Shown: one piece after another, positions 1 to 8,911 of the stretch
Position numbering within the stretch: position 1 is the stretch's first letter
How the letters are laid out: each line of letters begins with the position of its first letter
Source of the DNA: Marinospirillum insulare DSM 21763
GTDB lineage: Bacteria > Pseudomonadota > Gammaproteobacteria > Pseudomonadales > Halomonadaceae
Assembly: GCF_000686905.1 (NCBI RefSeq)
Contig: NZ_JMLW01000006.1
Coordinates: forward strand, 55,242-119,241
Length of the DNA: 64,000 nt
Reading direction: 5' to 3'
Notes under the pieces: model-generated
The model's input: only the letters and a program-made list of their open reading frames with translations
Told to the model about the DNA's origin: nothing
The model's database searches: none
Translations under genes and position numbers: made by a program

Positions 1-1
1 C

Positions 2-1078
2 TTTTCATTAATGATGCAAGAGCGTGCCAGCACAGGGCGTATTTATATTCAGAACGTCGACCACTGCAATACGCACAGTCCGTTTGACCCACGCGTTGCA
101 CCTATACGCCAGTCTAACCTCTGCTTAGAAATTGCTTTACCCACTAGCCCGTTAAACAACATTAACGACGCTGATAAAGAAATTGCTCTATGTACCTTAT
201 CTGCCTTCAACTTAGGTGCATTAGAAAGCCTAGACGAACTAGAAGAATTAGCTGACCTAACGGTACGTGCGCTAGATTCACTACTCACCTACCAAGACTA
301 CCCCATTGAAGCAGCGCGTAATGCCACTATGAAGCGCCGCACCTTGGGTGTAGGTGTTATTAACTTTGCCTACTACCTAGCTAAAAACGGCCTTAAGTAT
401 TCAGACGGTTCAGCCAATGCGCTCACCCACAAAACCTTTGAAGCCATTCAGTATTACCTACTAAAAGCTTCCAACAACCTGTCTAAAGAATTTGGCCCTT
501 GTACTGCGTTTAATGAAACCACCTATGCGCAAGGCATCTTACCTATAGATACCTACAAAAAAGATTTAGATAACATTTGCCAAGAACCCCTGCATTTAGA
601 CTGGGAAACATTACGTGCCGATATAGTTAAACATGGCCTGCGTAACTCGACCCTGTCTTCGTTAATGCCTTCAGAAACCTCTAGCCAAATTTCTAATGCT
701 ACCAATGGTATAGAACCACCGCGTGGCCTAGTTACCATTAAGCAGTCTAAAGACGGCATTCTTAAACAAGTAGTACCAGGCTATGAAGAGCTAAAAGATA
801 ACTACGAACTACTATGGAGCATGCCTAACAACGAAGGGTATTTACACCTAGTGGGCATCATGCAAAAGTTTGTAGACCAGGCCATTTCAGCCAACACCAA
901 CTACGACCCCCAGCGCTTTGAAGGTGGTCGTGTACCTATGCAGCAACTATTAAAAGACCTATTAACTGCCTATAAATTTGGTTTAAAAACACTCTATTAC
1001 CAAAACACGCGCGATGGTGCAGATGATAGCCAAAGCGATATAGATGATGATTGTGCTGGCGGTGCCTGCAAGATTTAA
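2..1078 (+). CDS. nrdA: Ribonucleotide reductase class Ia, large subunit alpha (C-terminal part)
   Basis: Reduces ribonucleoside diphosphates to deoxyribonucleotides in the cytoplasm, together with NrdB. The reading frame is open from the window edge, so the N-terminal cone and allosteric domains and about half the protein lie outside. The visible part has the active-site segment SNLCLEIALPT, whose Cys and Glu codons are at 122-124 and 128-130. It also has the redox partner Cys (codon 191-193, ALCTLSAFNLG), the radical-transfer tyrosine pair TLYYQNTRDG, and the C-terminal shuttle pair in the tail DCAGGACKI. All match the E. coli NrdA layout. It lies 12 bases upstream of nrdB in the same orientation, so the two are very probably one operon whose promoter is outside the window. 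Confidence 0.97.
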   Translation, partial: FSLMMQERASTGRIYIQNVDHCNTHSPFDPRVAPIRQSNLCLEIALPTSPLNNINDADKEIALCTLSAFNLGALESLDELEELADLTVRALDSLLTYQDYPIEAARNATMKRRTLGVGVINFAYYLAKNGLKYSDGSANALTHKTFEAIQYYLLKASNNLSKEFGPCTAFNETTYAQGILPIDTYKKDLDNICQEPLHLDWETLRADIVKHGLRNSTLSSLMPSETSSQISNATNGIEPPRGLVTIKQSKDGILKQVVPGYEELKDNYELLWSMPNNEGYLHLVGIMQKFVDQAISANTNYDPQRFEGGRVPMQQLLKDLLTAYKFGLKTLYYQNTRDGADDSQSDIDDDCAGGACKI

Positions 1079-1090
1079 GGGTAAAAAATA

Positions 1091-2224
1091 ATGAAATACA
1101 GTACTTTTTCACTAGCTGATAATGATCAACTCAAAGAACCTATGTTTTTTGGGCGACCTGTTAATGTTGCTCGTTACGACCAACAAAAATACCCCATTTT
1201 TGAAAAGCTCATTGAAAAGCAGCTTTCATTTTTCTGGCGACCAGAAGAAGTCGACGTGTCACAAGACAGAAGTGATTACCGCAATTTGCCAGAGCATGAA
1301 AAGCATATTTTCATTAGTAATCTAAAATACCAAACACTTTTAGATTCTATTCAAGGTCGCAGCCCTAACGTAGCTTTTTTACCGCTAGTGTCTATACCCG
1401 AGCTAGAAACCTGGATAGAAACTTGGTCTTTCTCAGAAACTATCCACTCACGCTCTTATACACACATTATTCGTAATATAGTGAATGACCCAGCCGTGGT
1501 TTTTGACGACATTATGCGTAACCAGCATATAATTGAACGTGCAACTGACATATCCAAACATTACGACGATTTAATTCAATACACCCTGCTTTACACCAAG
1601 CTAGGTGCAGGCACGCATACAGTTAACGGCGAAACGCATCAAGTTAATTTATTTGAGCTAAAGCGTAAACTTTATCTGTGCATGATGAGCGTTAACGTAC
1701 TAGAAGCCATACGCTTTTATGTTAGTTTTGCTTGCTCTTTTGCCTTTGCAGAACGCCGTTTAATGGAAGGTAATGCCAAAATTATTCGCCTAATTGCCCG
1801 TGATGAAGCCCTGCACCTAACCGGTACACAGCACATCATTAATATTATGCAAGAAGGCAAAGATGACCCAGAAATGGCTGAAGTAGCCCGCTCTTGTCGC
1901 GAAGAAAGCATTGAAATTTTTAGGCATGCTGCTCAGCAAGAAAAAGAATGGGCCGAATACCTTTTCAGAGACGGCTCTATGATTGGCCTTAATAAAGGCA
2001 TTTTAGACCAATACATTGAATACATTACTAACCACCGTATGGATGCTGTTGGCCTAGAGCCCATTTTTGAAAAAGCTACCCAAAACCCCATTCCTTGGAT
2101 AAACGCTTGGCTAGTTTCTGACAATGTGCAAGTTGCCCCCCAAGAAGTAGAAGTAAGCTCTTACTTAGTTGGGCAAATTGACTCTGAAATATCCGCCGAT
2201 GATTTAGGCGATTTTGAGCTGTAA
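1091..2224 (+). CDS. nrdB: Ribonucleotide reductase class Ia, small subunit beta
   Basis: Carries the diiron-tyrosyl radical that starts catalysis in NrdA. The 377-residue protein is the usual length and closely follows E. coli NrdB ([11 protein letters not shown] near the start, [20 protein letters not shown] near the end). Iron ligands D85, E116 and H119 and the radical tyrosine Y123 are in place, as is the second ligand set in the helix containing [13 protein letters not shown]. The start follows the nrdA stop closely with a short purine-rich stretch before it. A ferredoxin gene begins one base after the stop codon. Confidence 0.98.
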   Translation: MKYSTFSLADNDQLKEPMFFGRPVNVARYDQQKYPIFEKLIEKQLSFFWRPEEVDVSQDRSDYRNLPEHEKHIFISNLKYQTLLDSIQGRSPNVAFLPLVSIPELETWIETWSFSETIHSRSYTHIIRNIVNDPAVVFDDIMRNQHIIERATDISKHYDDLIQYTLLYTKLGAGTHTVNGETHQVNLFELKRKLYLCMMSVNVLEAIRFYVSFACSFAFAERRLMEGNAKIIRLIARDEALHLTGTQHIINIMQEGKDDPEMAEVARSCREESIEIFRHAAQQEKEWAEYLFRDGSMIGLNKGILDQYIEYITNHRMDAVGLEPIFEKATQNPIPWINAWLVSDNVQVAPQEVEVSSYLVGQIDSEISADDLGDFEL

Positions 2225-2225
2225 T

Positions 2226-2510
2226 ATGAAAAAAGCGATACAAGTCAGTACTGAAGAGCTAGCCTTTCAGCTAGCCCCTTCAGAAACCCTCCTAGAAGGA
2301 TTAGAGCGTACCGGCCACCAGGTTGAGTACCAGTGCCGCAGTGGTTACTGCGGTTCCTGCCGTGTAACTCTGCACTCGGGTAGTGTTCATTATGAAACAA
2401 CCCCTCTAGCTCACCTTAATAAAAATGAAATTCTGCCCTGCTGCTGCCGACCACTAGAACCAATTGAAGTGAGTATTGGTTTAAAAGTTAAAGCTAAAAA
2501 AAGCGCCTAA
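2226..2510 (+). CDS. yfaE: 2Fe-2S ferredoxin, NrdB cofactor maintenance (YfaE type)
   Basis: A 94-residue plant-type 2Fe-2S ferredoxin. Cluster ligands are seen as C37-x4-C42-x2-C45 (CRSGYCGSC) and one of C72-74. In E. coli the homologue next to nrdAB supplies electrons that regenerate the diferric-tyrosyl cofactor of NrdB; that role is inferred here from position. I use the ATG at 2226, one base after the nrdB stop, rather than a TTG at 2214 inside nrdB. The last four bases overlap the 3' end of the convergent JetD-like gene, so the two converging units have no room for a terminator between them. Confidence 0.93.
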   Translation: MKKAIQVSTEELAFQLAPSETLLEGLERTGHQVEYQCRSGYCGSCRVTLHSGSVHYETTPLAHLNKNEILPCCCRPLEPIEVSIGLKVKAKKSA

Positions 2511-3379
2511 GGCTTAAATATATCCACTGCCACTAAATCCATTCCCTGCATAGCTTGTTGCCTTAGCGCTTTGAGCTCGTGCAGGGTTTGGCAGTAGTTT
2601 TGAAATTCTGGCGTTAAATTGGTTTGTTTAGCTAGGTTGGGTAAATACTTAAGCTGCTCATTCGGTAGTATGGCTGCTGAAGCCATTTTTTGAAGCACAT
2701 CAAGCTTAGGCAGTAACATGCTTTGGTAAGTCTTCCCTGCTAGGGCTATTTTCACTCCTGCTGGATCAAAGTCACCAAAGTAGTAAGCGGGTTTGTTAGC
2801 CGCTAACCAAGCTTTGCGCAGTGCTTTAGAGCCTTGGCTAGAAGTCTTATCACCACGGTAAACCACTAGCTGTTCTGGCGTTTCTGTAACAGCAAACTTT
2901 TCTAGTTCATAAAAACAATCTAGGTTTTCAACGACCAGCAATCTAGTAAATTTGCTTAAATCTAACTCCTCTAATCTTAAATCTAAAAACTGCGCAGAAA
3001 CATTAAAACCTGTAGGTAAGGGTTGAGCTAAACGTATTAAAAGGCGGTTATGCCTAGGTGTGTGCCCTAATCTTTTTTGTTCTTGGTTGCTTAACACCGC
3101 TTGCTCTAAACGGGTTTTGTTACTTAAATCTTCTCTAAAACTGGTTTGCTCTAGCTCTTGTTGGGTTTCTGCAATACGGTTTAACAAGGGTTTATCTAGT
3201 TTAACTTCTACTAGTTGTAAGCTATTAGCAGCGATCAAATCCTGTTCTTGGCACCAGCTTAAAACTTCTTGCGCCGCTTGCTGTTTGGTTTTAATCCGCT
3301 TACTTCCCAAAGCCTTAAGGTCAGCTTCTTGCTTGCGTAACCAAGCCTGAGCGCGAGCTGAAAGCGGCTGGTTAAGCAT
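2507..3379 (-). CDS. JetD/MksG-like Toprim nuclease subunit of a Wadjet-type system
   Basis: 290 residues. The C-terminal half has a Toprim-like core of the topoisomerase VI A/DUF2220 kind: VVENLDCFYEL with E151, VVYRGD at about 172-177, and YYFGDFDPAG with D203 and D205 as the DxD metal motif. In Wadjet systems this subunit cleaves circular DNA extruded by the condensin. The protein is shorter than my recollection of typical JetD (roughly 370-400 residues), so its N-terminal arm is reduced or divergent. The first 140 residues are mostly charged helix. Its ATG overlaps the stop of the upstream gene as TAATG. Family assignment rests on the Toprim motifs plus operon partners and is fairly secure; nuclease activity is inferred. 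Confidence 0.75.
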   Translation of the reverse strand: MLNQPLSARAQAWLRKQEADLKALGSKRIKTKQQAAQEVLSWCQEQDLIAANSLQLVEVKLDKPLLNRIAETQQELEQTSFREDLSNKTRLEQAVLSNQEQKRLGHTPRHNRLLIRLAQPLPTGFNVSAQFLDLRLEELDLSKFTRLLVVENLDCFYELEKFAVTETPEQLVVYRGDKTSSQGSKALRKAWLAANKPAYYFGDFDPAGVKIALAGKTYQSMLLPKLDVLQKMASAAILPNEQLKYLPNLAKQTNLTPEFQNYCQTLHELKALRQQAMQGMDLVAVDIFKP

Positions 3380-4623
3380 TAGCTTAAACTCTCTAGGTGA
3401 AGGTCACTTATCAGTCTAAGCTGATTATATGCTGACACCTCTGCTTCTTTTTTAGTTAATCGTAATAGGCTTTGCACTGTTTTGGGTAAAGACTCATAGT
3501 CGGCAATAACTTGATAAAGCCAGATTTCACTATCCCAAGCTAGTTGTTTTGTCTCTAGGTAGTGGTAAGCACTCACTGGTTTGTTTTGTTCTACAACATA
3601 GAGATAAAAGTCTTCTACATCTTGCTTTAGTGCTATTTGCCGAGCGGCTACTTCTTGGTCTTCTTGCAGCTGATCATCAATAAAACTAGCTGCTTGCTGA
3701 TCTTCTTGCGGCTGCCTGCTTGTTTTTGCTAACTGGTGAACCAAATAGCTAAGTTGCTGGCGATCACTGGCTTTGTCTAAGGCTATACCCGCTGCAGGAA
3801 TAATAGCCGCAGCTTGGTTAAATAGCTTAGGTACTTGGGTTCGTTGGGGGTAATTAGCAGGCTTATAACCAGGGTGCTGGCGTAAATAAGCAACCATATT
3901 GTTAATTAGTAAAGACTTAGCTTGCTGCTGTCTAAACTTAGCGAGTAGAGCAACTAGGCGCTTTTGTACTTCTAGTAAGCTGCTGTGATGGGCGCTAGTT
4001 TGTTGCTGTAACTGGCTAACCAGTAGTTTTCTTAATTGGCTATTGCCCTCAGCAAGTTCAATTAACTGGCTAAAGTCGATCAATTCTAAACCATCTAGCA
4101 AGCGTCTAAGTTGTTGCTGGGCTCTTTGATTTTCACGAATTTTATCTTTTAGGCTGCTCACAAAGCCAAAGTCACCGTTTAACCTATTCCATAAGCTATC
4201 TATGGCTTCTTCAAACTGGCCGCTTAGGTCGTGCACTTGTTCTGTTAAGCGTTGCAACTGGGCTTCTGCAATTAGGTAATCGCCACGGTGCTGAGCTTCT
4301 TTATAGGCTTCTACTCGGTTATGAATTTGCTCTAGCTTTTCTGCCACATCGGCATTTACTTGGCGGCGACTTTCATCGGCTACCATGCTGGCTATTAGTT
4401 CGCTCACTAATGGCCGTAAAATAAGTGGATGTTGCTCATCGGGTCGCCATAAAATTCTTGCCGCCATTAAGCTTTTTAGGGCGTTATCCTTCACTGCTGT
4501 TTCATCAATAAAACCATCTAAATAGGCTTGCATCAGCACTTTATGGTGTTTGCCTAAAAGTGCTAGGCGTTCTGAGCCTAAAGCAAAGAGGTTAGAGGTT
4601 AGGGTTGCATTCACCTCGCTCAT
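3379..4623 (-). CDS. MksF/JetA-like kleisin subunit of a Wadjet-type condensin
   Basis: 414 residues, largely alpha-helical and rich in Gln, Leu and Glu, with no membrane segment and no enzymatic motif that I recognise. The first ~75 residues could form a winged-helix-like N-terminus, residues ~85-260 look coiled-coil, and a compact C-terminal region follows residue ~330. I name it as the kleisin (JetA/MksF) because it lies between an MksE-like and a Toprim protein, with TAATG overlaps on both sides, in an operon whose first gene is an SMC-like ATPase. The sequence alone would not give this call. Kleisins join the SMC heads and carry the MksE dimer. Confidence 0.6.
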   Translation of the reverse strand: MSEVNATLTSNLFALGSERLALLGKHHKVLMQAYLDGFIDETAVKDNALKSLMAARILWRPDEQHPLILRPLVSELIASMVADESRRQVNADVAEKLEQIHNRVEAYKEAQHRGDYLIAEAQLQRLTEQVHDLSGQFEEAIDSLWNRLNGDFGFVSSLKDKIRENQRAQQQLRRLLDGLELIDFSQLIELAEGNSQLRKLLVSQLQQQTSAHHSSLLEVQKRLVALLAKFRQQQAKSLLINNMVAYLRQHPGYKPANYPQRTQVPKLFNQAAAIIPAAGIALDKASDRQQLSYLVHQLAKTSRQPQEDQQAASFIDDQLQEDQEVAARQIALKQDVEDFYLYVVEQNKPVSAYHYLETKQLAWDSEIWLYQVIADYESLPKTVQSLLRLTKKEAEVSAYNQLRLISDLHLESLS

Positions 4624-5243
4624 TAAATGAGCTCCTCTTGCGTTGGTTCATCGGTCAGGGGTAGCTGTTCTTCGTCACGAATAAACCGAATGATGTCCAT
4701 CAGGTAATCTATTTTGCCAGTAATTTTGTAGTACTGACGATCACTGTGCGGCTGAAGAAGGTAGCCATGTTCTTTTAAACGGTTAAATACTAGCTTTACC
4801 TGTAGGTCTAGGGCTTCACTTTTACTGTTAAAAAAACGGTCGGTGGCTAGTTGGTTAAAGCGCTGCCTTAATCCGTGGTTATCTTCTGTTTTTAAAATAA
4901 ACTCTTGAAGCTGCAGAGTGTCTCCAGCAGTTAATGCTGTATCCCTTCCTAGGGTTTCTTGAATAAGCTGCATCCACTCTAAAATGGGCAACAAAGATTG
5001 AATGGTTAAAGCAAATTGGCTGGCTAGCTGCTCTCTTGCGGGCTGGGTAAGCTCTTGATAAGCAAGGAAGTAAACACTTTGATCATCATTACTTGCTAAA
5101 CGACGGTTTAAAGGACGTAAATAATGATTCAGCTTTTCTTGTAGTTGCTCATCACTTAAACGGCGGTGAGCATCGCTATCATTAACTTCGCAAATAAAGT
5201 CGCCTGCTAATAGGCGTTCAATAAGTGGACCTTGTTCTAGCAT
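4623..5243 (-). CDS. MksE/JetB-like condensin accessory subunit
   Basis: 206 residues, the expected size for MksE/JetB, which are tandem winged-helix proteins bound to the kleisin. The C-terminal part reads like a winged helix: helix RFNQLATDRFF, then EALDLQVKLVFNRLKEHGYL, then a beta wing with RQYYKITGKIDYL, ending in an acidic tail. Start ATG overlaps the stop of the SMC-like gene as TAATG, and its own stop overlaps the kleisin start the same way, implying translational coupling and fixed stoichiometry. Assignment is by size, architecture and context. Confidence 0.68.
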   Translation of the reverse strand: MLEQGPLIERLLAGDFICEVNDSDAHRRLSDEQLQEKLNHYLRPLNRRLASNDDQSVYFLAYQELTQPAREQLASQFALTIQSLLPILEWMQLIQETLGRDTALTAGDTLQLQEFILKTEDNHGLRQRFNQLATDRFFNSKSEALDLQVKLVFNRLKEHGYLLQPHSDRQYYKITGKIDYLMDIIRFIRDEEQLPLTDEPTQEELI

Positions 5244-8200
5244 TAGCTTTCCTCCTTGCGTTTACTGGCCAGTAATTCTGCCAAGCGGTTAACGGGGGGC
5301 TGAATGCGTTTTAGCTGACTGTTTTCAATTAAATAACGGTGTTGAAAAAGCATTAAAACATCAGATTCTGCATTAGGAAAGGCGCCCATTATCACTATTC
5401 GATTTTTGCTACAGGCTTGAAAGAGCTTTTCAACATTGTGATAGGCCAGAGTACCAATTTCATCTATCGGCCAATGAAGGGTTACTTCTGCCTTACCTCT
5501 AAGCAAACGAGTAAAGGCTAGTAGGTACTTACACAAAATTAAATAGGCCATGCCATGACTCGACGATTCAAGTAGTTGGCGATCATTTTTAATGACTAGG
5601 TCAGAACCACCTTCACTTAGGTGTAGTTCTAGTCTTAACAGGGACTCTATTGAATACTGCTCATCTGAGCGAATCAGCTCTACCACATCTGCAAGGGCAT
5701 TAAGGTAGTCATCGGTGGGTAGTTCTTTGCCTGAGCGTTGCCAGTCATCGTAGCGTTTAGCAAAGCGTTTGAGTGGCTGCCAAAAACCTAGTTCATCAAT
5801 GGTTGAAAGTATTTTAACTTCAGATTTGCTAATACCGCTTAATTCTAGATCGTCAGTAACGGCTTCACTTAAACGACGACTTTGTTGGGCTATACGGCGG
5901 TTAATATCATTAAATACGGTAAAGAATTTTTTTAGATCACCGCCTATGTTTTCGCCCATATCTAAAAGCTGCTGTTGCTGGTCTTTTAAAATGTGCAGCA
6001 GGTTAACCAGAATGGGGAGTTGTTGGCGTTTAGTAGCATCCCTAGCTAGGTTATTTTTTTCTTCTTCAAAGCGGTTTAAAAAGTCTGCGCCAGCATCTTG
6101 GCTTAGTAGTCGCTCAAAATCTTCAAAGCGTTTGTTTAACACTTGGTCTTGTTGGCTTAGGTCTTTTAATGCCTCTGCTGTGCGTGCAAGGCGTTCTTCT
6201 ATGCCTGAGGTTTCTGCTAGTTGCGCTGGCACCACTTGCATTAGGTTTAAATCTGCTAGGCTAGCTAATAAAGGCCTTAGCTGACTCATTAGGTTGTCTG
6301 CTTCTTGTATTTTTTGCTTTAAAGCTTGCTGCTCTGCTGCTAAGTTTTTGCGCTGACTTGTGTAGGTGCTTTTCAGTTGTTCTAGCTGTTGGTTTAACGC
6401 TCTTAACTGATGCTTTTGCTGGGTTTCTTGCTCTAAGAGTTCTGGTCGTCTTTTTTGCCAGTCGAGCTGCATAAACTCTAGCCAGTTATTGAGTTCGTCT
6501 TGGCGACCTTCAACCTGTTTAATTGCCTTGTGCAATTGGTTTTGGCGTTCTTTTAATTGATTAAATTGATTGGTGTCTATGCCCTTAGCACTCAGTTCGT
6601 CGGCAAAGGCTTGCTCTAATTCTTTTAGCTGAGTTTTGTTTGCTTGACGTTTAGCTTCTAATTGTGCTTCTTGCTGGGCTAGTTGTTCATCTAGGTTGTT
6701 TAGCTCGGTTTGCCAGTCTGACTTGAGTTCTAAGCGTTGCGCTTGATGATCTTGATTCATGGCTTGCAAGTCTTGTTGCTGCTGCTCACTTAAAGCTGCT
6801 AGCTGTGCTTCTTGTGTGTTAATTTCTTGACGAATTTTATCTTGTCGCTGGCTGGTTAGCTTGGCTTGTTGAGCTTTTAATCTATCTCTAGCATCTCGCG
6901 CATAGTCAATGTTTTGGTTGGCTTCACGGTATTTCCATTCTGCTTGGTCAACCCAGGCGCTGATCTTTTCAAAGGCTTCATGGCTGGTTTGAAGGTGCTT
7001 TTCTGCTAGTGTTTTTTGCTGTTTGACTTCTTCTAGCTTTTCTTCTGCGGTTTTAATTCGCAGTTTAATGGCTGTTTCATCTTGTGCGTAGTCAGGTAGG
7101 TCCAGTGCATTTAAGTCTAGGTTAAGGCCATAGAGGTTAGTCGTTAACTCGGTTAAACTGGGCTGTAAGTCTTGTCTGTCTAAAAGGCTTTCATCTAGCA
7201 CTTTGCCTAGGCTGTATTCCCAGCCTGAATAATGCAGGCGTAAGAAATGACGCAAGCTACCCTGCTCTGGGGTTAGCTGTTTATGTAGGTGTTGGAGGTC
7301 TAGTTCAGCTAATTGGTGAGCTTTTCTCTGTTTAACCAGTTGTTGGTCTGCCTGGTTACGTTCTTCTAGAGCTAGGCGTTTTTGATCTTGTAAATTTTGT
7401 AGTTGCTGACTTAGTTGCTGAGCTTGGATTTGCGCTTGCTCTAGGCGCATTTCTGCCTGATCTAGCTCATCTACTTCTTCTTGAGTAAGGCTAGAGCGGT
7501 TAAGCTCATTTTTTAATACTGCTAGTTCACTTTTACTGGCTGCTAGCTGTTCAGCAAAAAGGTTTTGTTGGGTTTGATAACGGTTTTGAAAGTTCTGGTC
7601 TAGGCTAGCCAGCTTGGTGTCTTGTGCTTCTCTTACTTGTTCTTTTTGAGCTAATAGCTGCTTAGCTTTAGCGTTTTGCTGCTGACTTAAACGCTCTAGG
7701 TCTTCTGCTAGCTTAAGTTTATGTTGCTCAAGTTGGCGTTCTAAATCGTCGTGCTGCTCAGCTATTAACTGGTAATGTTCTTCTAATCTAGCCAGGTCTT
7801 CTCGCCATAAAGGCAGGGCTTCTGTGTCTATTTTTAACTGAGGCATATCCTGCGCTTCGTAGTTTTCATAAAGGCTTTGAATACGATTTAAGCGCAGGGA
7901 GATTTCTTCTAAATCTTGGTTATTTTTACTCAGCTGGCTGTTCAGTTCTGTTTCTTGTTCTTCAAATGCATTTTTAAGCTGATTAAGCTGCCCAGCTAGC
8001 TGATTAGATTTTTCTTCGTTATCGGCTCGTTCTAGCTTTTGGGTAGCTTGGTCTTCTCTTAATAGCGGCTCTAGTGCAGCTAGCTGTGCTTCGATATAGG
8101 TTAGTGCTTGAGCTAGTTTTGTTAACTGGTCAAAGTCTTTTTCTAATTGAGCCAACTTCATGGATTGGCGCATGTCTTGTATCCATTCACGCGCTTTGGT

Positions 8201-8887
8201 GTTTCTAACCCGTGTTGTAGGCAGGGTGACTCCGTCTTCTTCAAATATGGCTGCCAGCATAGACTTTAAGGTGTCCATTTTGCCTTCTTTAGCATGCACC
8301 GCACTGACTAGCTTTTCTATATGGCGCAGCTTATGGCTACCACTTACCAAGCTAAAGCTGGCTGCTAAGCGTCTTAACTTTAGGCTTTCGCTATTACTGC
8401 CCTTAATTGCAGCGGCATCGTTTTGAATAATGCTGCGGTATTCGCTAGTAGCGCTAATTTTAGGCGATAGTTTGCCTGGCAGGGTTTGGCGCATTTTACT
8501 TGCCCAATCTGCATAGCTATAAGCTTTTATGCCGTCTTGGGTTTCTTCTAGGTAGCTTTCACTGGTGTAGGGAGCGCCGACAAAGCGGTAATCTAAGCCA
8601 CCTTCACTTTTACGCGTAAGCACCACTTGGCAAATTTCGCCAGCTTCACGCTGATATTCATAAACTAAGTAACTATTACTAAAAGGCAGATAAAACTCAT
8701 CAAACTTTTTACGTGTTTTGGGCACAACTCGGTTGGGTAGCTCACCAAAAAATACTGGCACTAGCCTTTGTAGGGTAGTTTTGCCCGAAGCGTTAGTACC
8801 ACAAATGTTGGTGTGTTGATCCATTTGAATTTCAACCACCCCAGGTAGGTGGGTATGAATCAAGATAATGCGTAAAAGTTGTGACAT
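5243..8887 (-). CDS. MksB/JetC-like SMC ATPase of a Wadjet-type condensin
   Basis: About 1214 residues. A head with Walker A GTNASGKT at residues 30-37 is followed by some 700 residues of Gln/Glu/Leu-rich coiled coil in two long stretches (~240-540 and ~610-870). The C-terminal head has an unusual signature-loop candidate ESSSHGM at ~1107-1113 and Walker B LHWPIDEIG with D1142/E1143. This is the MukB/MksB/JetC plan, not Rad50 (no zinc hook) and not canonical SMC (no LSGGQ). I choose the ATG at 8887, which has AGGA six bases upstream, over a TTG at 8905. It starts 24 bases after the nudC stop, so read-through from the dnaQ-nudC unit is likely. Expected role: ATP-driven loop extrusion in plasmid defence or chromosome organisation. 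Confidence 0.82.
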   Translation of the reverse strand: MSQLLRIILIHTHLPGVVEIQMDQHTNICGTNASGKTTLQRLVPVFFGELPNRVVPKTRKKFDEFYLPFSNSYLVYEYQREAGEICQVVLTRKSEGGLDYRFVGAPYTSESYLEETQDGIKAYSYADWASKMRQTLPGKLSPKISATSEYRSIIQNDAAAIKGSNSESLKLRRLAASFSLVSGSHKLRHIEKLVSAVHAKEGKMDTLKSMLAAIFEEDGVTLPTTRVRNTKAREWIQDMRQSMKLAQLEKDFDQLTKLAQALTYIEAQLAALEPLLREDQATQKLERADNEEKSNQLAGQLNQLKNAFEEQETELNSQLSKNNQDLEEISLRLNRIQSLYENYEAQDMPQLKIDTEALPLWREDLARLEEHYQLIAEQHDDLERQLEQHKLKLAEDLERLSQQQNAKAKQLLAQKEQVREAQDTKLASLDQNFQNRYQTQQNLFAEQLAASKSELAVLKNELNRSSLTQEEVDELDQAEMRLEQAQIQAQQLSQQLQNLQDQKRLALEERNQADQQLVKQRKAHQLAELDLQHLHKQLTPEQGSLRHFLRLHYSGWEYSLGKVLDESLLDRQDLQPSLTELTTNLYGLNLDLNALDLPDYAQDETAIKLRIKTAEEKLEEVKQQKTLAEKHLQTSHEAFEKISAWVDQAEWKYREANQNIDYARDARDRLKAQQAKLTSQRQDKIRQEINTQEAQLAALSEQQQQDLQAMNQDHQAQRLELKSDWQTELNNLDEQLAQQEAQLEAKRQANKTQLKELEQAFADELSAKGIDTNQFNQLKERQNQLHKAIKQVEGRQDELNNWLEFMQLDWQKRRPELLEQETQQKHQLRALNQQLEQLKSTYTSQRKNLAAEQQALKQKIQEADNLMSQLRPLLASLADLNLMQVVPAQLAETSGIEERLARTAEALKDLSQQDQVLNKRFEDFERLLSQDAGADFLNRFEEEKNNLARDATKRQQLPILVNLLHILKDQQQQLLDMGENIGGDLKKFFTVFNDINRRIAQQSRRLSEAVTDDLELSGISKSEVKILSTIDELGFWQPLKRFAKRYDDWQRSGKELPTDDYLNALADVVELIRSDEQYSIESLLRLELHLSEGGSDLVIKNDRQLLESSSHGMAYLILCKYLLAFTRLLRGKAEVTLHWPIDEIGTLAYHNVEKLFQACSKNRIVIMGAFPNAESDVLMLFQHRYLIENSQLKRIQPPVNRLAELLASKRKEES

Positions 8888-8911
8888 GAGGTTTCCTATT
8901 CGCAAGGTTTC

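Noticed and set aside
5769..6284. 171-codon open frame on the plus strand inside the SMC-like gene
   Set aside because: It is antisense to coiled-coil coding DNA, rich in Ser, Arg and Cys, without a ribosome-binding site or recognisable domain. Long antisense frames are expected opposite Gln/Leu/Glu-rich coding sequence.
5243..8887. Reading the large ATPase as Rad50 or SbcC
   Set aside because: There is no CxxC zinc hook at the coiled-coil apex and no Mre11/SbcD partner; the partners are MksE-size, kleisin-like and Toprim proteins.
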